Assembly: GCF_004166885.1 (NCBI RefSeq) | Contig: NZ_RCYU01000001.1 | Span: forward strand, 434,001-498,000 | Length of the DNA: 64,000 bases | Direction of reading: 5' to 3' | Source of the DNA: Streptococcus sp. bf_0095 | GTDB taxonomy: Bacteria > Bacillota > Bacilli > Lactobacillales > Streptococcaceae | In this document: one piece after another, positions 61,847 through 64,000 of the stretch | Position numbering within the stretch: position 1 is the first letter of the stretch | Layout of the letters: each line of letters opens with the position of its first letter | The notes under the pieces: model-generated | What the model saw: the letters and a program-made list of their open reading frames with translations, nothing else | Told to the model about the DNA's origin: nothing | Databases searched by the model: none | Position numbers and translations under genes: made by a program

Positions 61847-62981
61847 AACGAATCTTTCCGTCCGTCACACGAATCTTCCGCCCCCGCCAATTAATCACAG
61901 GAGGAGTCATTAGAACATAGATAAACAGCCAAGGAAGCAAGAGATCATTCAGCACTTCGTAGGTGACTTCATCCAAGTGTAAGCGATTGGTTAGAATGCT
62001 TTTTCGATACAGGAGCATCCAAACTGCCTTGAATACCAGTAAGCTTAAGGCTAGAAGAAGATAAGGCCACCCTAAAATAAGACTTAAGATCAAACCTGGA
62101 AGAGGCAGAAAACTCGGTAAACCTATGAGGCAAAAGACCTTCCAGTCCAGGTGTTCTTTGAGATAGATAGAGCTAAAGAGAAGCCAACGCTTCATCTGGA
62201 GCAGATATTGCTTGACGTCCTTGATAGTGGTTCGAACATTACAGGTGACCCGTGTTTGGATAATGGATACTCCTTTACTCCTTAAAAAATCGGCTACGGC
62301 TAAATCATCACATAGATAATCCTTAATCGCTGTGAAAAGCCCCTGGTCTTTTGCAAGTTCTACCGGTAGGATATAGAACATCCCGTTGATGGAGTGATTC
62401 GCCTCAACTTCTGCCATGGTAAAATAAGTAATAAAAGAATTGCCATTTACAAATGCTGCGACCAGCTTGGACCAGAAATTGCTTCTCTCCTGGTTATAAG
62501 GAATACCTGTCAGAATGACCTCTTGACCCAAATAGGCAGTCAGCTCCCCCATCTTAGAAAAATCAATCACACTATCATCGTCCAAAACAATCAGATAAGG
62601 CCGGGTCACCTCCTCTACAACCTGCTCAATCTTGTAACTCTTGGGATTAATCCCTTGAGGGACGTCTTCAATGAGAAAGACTCGAATGCGTTGGGCAAAG
62701 GAAGCCTCTTGGCAAATCTGATCTGCTACTCGCTGGGCTTCTGTATCAGACTGGTCGATCAACCAGTAGAATTCCACTGCTTCTGTTTGCTGGAGATTGG
62801 CCAGCAAATCATTCGCTAAACGAGGATCCCCAGAGAGGATGGGTTGGACCACTGTAAAAAGCTCTTCTGGGAAGTCTGCAATATGAGACTGGCCTTTTTT
62901 ATAATAAATGAAGGACAGTAACCAACGGATGAGAAATAAGAGAAGATAAGCAACGCCTAAAAATATAAATAAAAATTTCAT
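61839..62981 (-). CDS. Membrane glycosyltransferase, GT21/GT2-like (ceramide glucosyltransferase-like)
   Basis: A 380-residue enzyme with an N-terminal membrane anchor (about 3-24) and a C-terminal cluster of membrane helices (about 275-360). Seen directly: VQPILSGDPRLANDLLANL-type start of a GT-A fold, YLIVLDDDSVIDFSKM (DDD donor/metal motif), YLCDDLAVADFLRSKG (second Asp motif) and LLQMKRWLLFSS, the QxxRW motif. The D, DD and QxxRW order is that of GT21 ceramide glucosyltransferase and related lipid glycosyltransferases. It overlaps its neighbours by 4 and 8 bases. Acceptor unknown; streptococci are not known for ceramides, so a diacylglycerol or other lipid is more likely (inference). Confidence 0.82.
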   Translation of the reverse strand: MKFLFIFLGVAYLLLFLIRWLLSFIYYKKGQSHIADFPEELFTVVQPILSGDPRLANDLLANLQQTEAVEFYWLIDQSDTEAQRVADQICQEASFAQRIRVFLIEDVPQGINPKSYKIEQVVEEVTRPYLIVLDDDSVIDFSKMGELTAYLGQEVILTGIPYNQERSNFWSKLVAAFVNGNSFITYFTMAEVEANHSINGMFYILPVELAKDQGLFTAIKDYLCDDLAVADFLRSKGVSIIQTRVTCNVRTTIKDVKQYLLQMKRWLLFSSIYLKEHLDWKVFCLIGLPSFLPLPGLILSLILGWPYLLLALSLLVFKAVWMLLYRKSILTNRLHLDEVTYEVLNDLLLPWLFIYVLMTPPVINWRGRKIRVTDGKIRYE

Positions 62982-63748
62982 CTAGTAAGTCCCTTTCGTA
63001 AATACCGTGCAAGGAGACGAATGATCCATCTTTGGGGAAGCAGACGACCTAGCAAAACGAGCAAGCGATAGCGAAGGCCGATAACAGCATAGGAAGTATC
63101 TCTTTCTATGAATCGAATCAACTGCTGAGCGACTTTCTCAGGCTTCATCTGCAAGCGACCGCCACCCAATGCTTCTACTAGTTTGGGAGGAAGAATAGCT
63201 GTTTGGACTGGTCCAAGAATATAGAGACCTAGCTGAATCGGTGAATCTGATTGCTTCAGTTCCTCCTGGAGAGCAAGAGTGTAGGTCTGCAAGGCAGCCT
63301 TACTGGCACTGTAGGCTGCTAAATAGGGATGAGGAAAAAGAGCAGCCAGAGATGACAGCTGGACCAAGTGGATCTTCTGATTCTTCTTCACCACCTGCTT
63401 GATTAGTTGGACTGGAGCATGGTAGTTGACTTGCCAGAGGTCTTGCTCACTAGCTGAATCAAGGTCACTTCCACGGGAAAAGTAAGATAAACCCGCACAA
63501 TTGACAAGAAAATCTGCATCTAGGTTCTCTACAAAGGCTTCTAGAGCCATTTGATCTAGCATATCTAATGCTAGGATTGACAGTTGCGCCTTGCTCCCAG
63601 TTAGTTCCTCTTGGACTTGGGAGAGTCTGTCTGAATCCCGACCTACTAAGACCAGATGATCCAGCCTTCTTGCCAATTCTTTCGCTAGCTGCCGGCCAAT
63701 CCCTCCTGTAGCCCCTAAAATGATCGCTTTATTAATTGTATCTTCCAT
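62978..63748 (-). CDS. Short-chain dehydrogenase/reductase
   Basis: An SDR-family NAD(P)-dependent oxidoreductase, about 256 aa. The start is set at MEDTINKAIILGATG (63748) with AGAG 8 bases upstream; the ATG 6 bases earlier is also possible. Seen directly: the cofactor motif ILGATGGIGRQLAKELA, VLVGRDSDRLSQ, VNCAGLSYF (NNAG variant), and the Ser...YxxxK catalytic set in QLSSLAALFPHPYLAAYSASKAAL. A basic C-terminus follows, with a possible amphipathic helix (RLLARYLRKGL). First gene of the four-gene operon, with TACACT just upstream as a possible -10. A keto-reducing role on a lipid or sugar is inference. Confidence 0.85.
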   Translation of the reverse strand: MEDTINKAIILGATGGIGRQLAKELARRLDHLVLVGRDSDRLSQVQEELTGSKAQLSILALDMLDQMALEAFVENLDADFLVNCAGLSYFSRGSDLDSASEQDLWQVNYHAPVQLIKQVVKKNQKIHLVQLSSLAALFPHPYLAAYSASKAALQTYTLALQEELKQSDSPIQLGLYILGPVQTAILPPKLVEALGGGRLQMKPEKVAQQLIRFIERDTSYAVIGLRYRLLVLLGRLLPQRWIIRLLARYLRKGLTR

Positions 63749-63861
63749 CTTCATAGCTCTAGTGTACCAAATTTCGATTAGATAGAAAACATCTACTGCC
63801 ATTCTTCAACATTTAATGTACAATCTATACCTTAAAATAATGAGAATTTCACTTTTAATCA

Positions 63862-63890
63862 TTGAAATATGGATTGAAATAATTTATAAT
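63862..63890 (+). promoter_or_regulatory. Promoter of the right-edge gene
   Basis: -35 TTGAAA (63862-63867), 17-bp spacer, -10 TATAAT (63885-63890), 32 bases before the ATG at 63923. It diverges from the SDR operon. Confidence 0.75.
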
Positions 63891-63922
63891 ATCTTGAATA
63901 AAAAAATAAGTGAGGGATTTTT

Positions 63923-64000
63923 ATGAAATTCTATTCATATGATTATGTATTGAGTCAGATTAGTCAACAAAATTGGGTCATGGTAATCATGTCCATTCTC
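63923..64000 (+). CDS. Unknown gene, cut by the right window edge
   Basis: An open frame starts at ATG 63923 behind GTGAGGGA and runs in frame to the window end (26 codons). The visible protein begins MKFYSYDYVLSQISQQ and turns hydrophobic (WVMVIMSIL), which suggests a membrane protein. A strong promoter precedes it. No family can be given from 26 residues. Confidence 0.6.
   Translation, partial: MKFYSYDYVLSQISQQNWVMVIMSIL

Overview
The window is chromosomal DNA of a low-GC Gram-positive coccus, almost certainly an oral Streptococcus of the mitis/sanguinis/parasanguinis type. The protein sequences (XerS, PdhD/PdhC with the lipoyl domain on E3, DapA, MutY, ParC, ParE, GyrA, PlsY, Rex, RadC) look streptococcal throughout. 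No phage, insertion sequence or CRISPR array was seen. The species cannot be fixed from sequence alone.

Layout. 0-4.4 kb: the 3' part of ffh, two alpha/beta hydrolases and xerS, all on +; a dif-like site lies directly before xerS, which marks the likely replication terminus. 4.4-11.6 kb: a small unknown gene, lplA and the pdhA-B-C-D (aco-type) dehydrogenase operon, all on -. A 315-base hairpin-rich insert lies between pdhB and pdhC. 11.7-14.5 kb: an ATP-grasp ligase with two esterases. 14.6-23.7 kb: trmFO, the satD/satE-like pair with a palindromic operator, topA, dprA (ComX promoter), a ROK kinase, rnhB, rbgA and a lone ATP-cone protein. 23.7-30.2 kb: dapA, asd, lemA with a DUF3137 partner and a 36-residue micro-ORF, a free-standing small RNA, a GNAT acetyltransferase and fhs. 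30.4-34.7 kb (+): coaB, coaC, an ECF S-component, pgm and a thioredoxin-fold protein. 34.7-39.3 kb (-): a MutY without cysteines, pta, an RluA-family synthase, nadK, relQ. 39.4-43.4 kb (+): CYTH protein, prs, cysteine desulfurase, DUF1831, DUF4649, rex. 43.6-48.3 kb (-): radC, a small unknown gene, srtA, gyrA. 48.5-52.8 kb: ldh (+), tRNA-Arg, rpsA, tRNA-Gln, tRNA-Tyr, DUF2969, ilvE. 53-59 kb: parC, an ANT(6)-like gene, a membrane protein, parE. 59.2-64 kb: plsY (+), a four-gene overlapping glycosyltransferase operon (-) and the start of a further gene (+).

Functional themes: pyruvate/acetyl-CoA metabolism and redox (pdh, lplA, pta, ldh, rex, fhs); CoA supply (coaB, coaC, probable PanT); DNA topology and terminus functions (xerS/dif, topA, gyrA, parC, parE); competence (dprA, radC); lysine/threonine and branched-chain amino acid metabolism with CodY-like boxes (asd, ilvE, pgm); and translation (ffh, rpsA, rbgA, trmFO, tRNAs).

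Most interesting signals: the radC leader, where a candidate ComX promoter sits in the loop of a hairpin that buries the radC ribosome binding site; the dif site overlapping the xerS promoter; two small repeat families whose hairpins differ by compensatory changes; a near-perfect operator before satD; a free-standing sRNA; and the uncharacterised SDR/GT21-like/hydrolase/GT1 operon at the right end.
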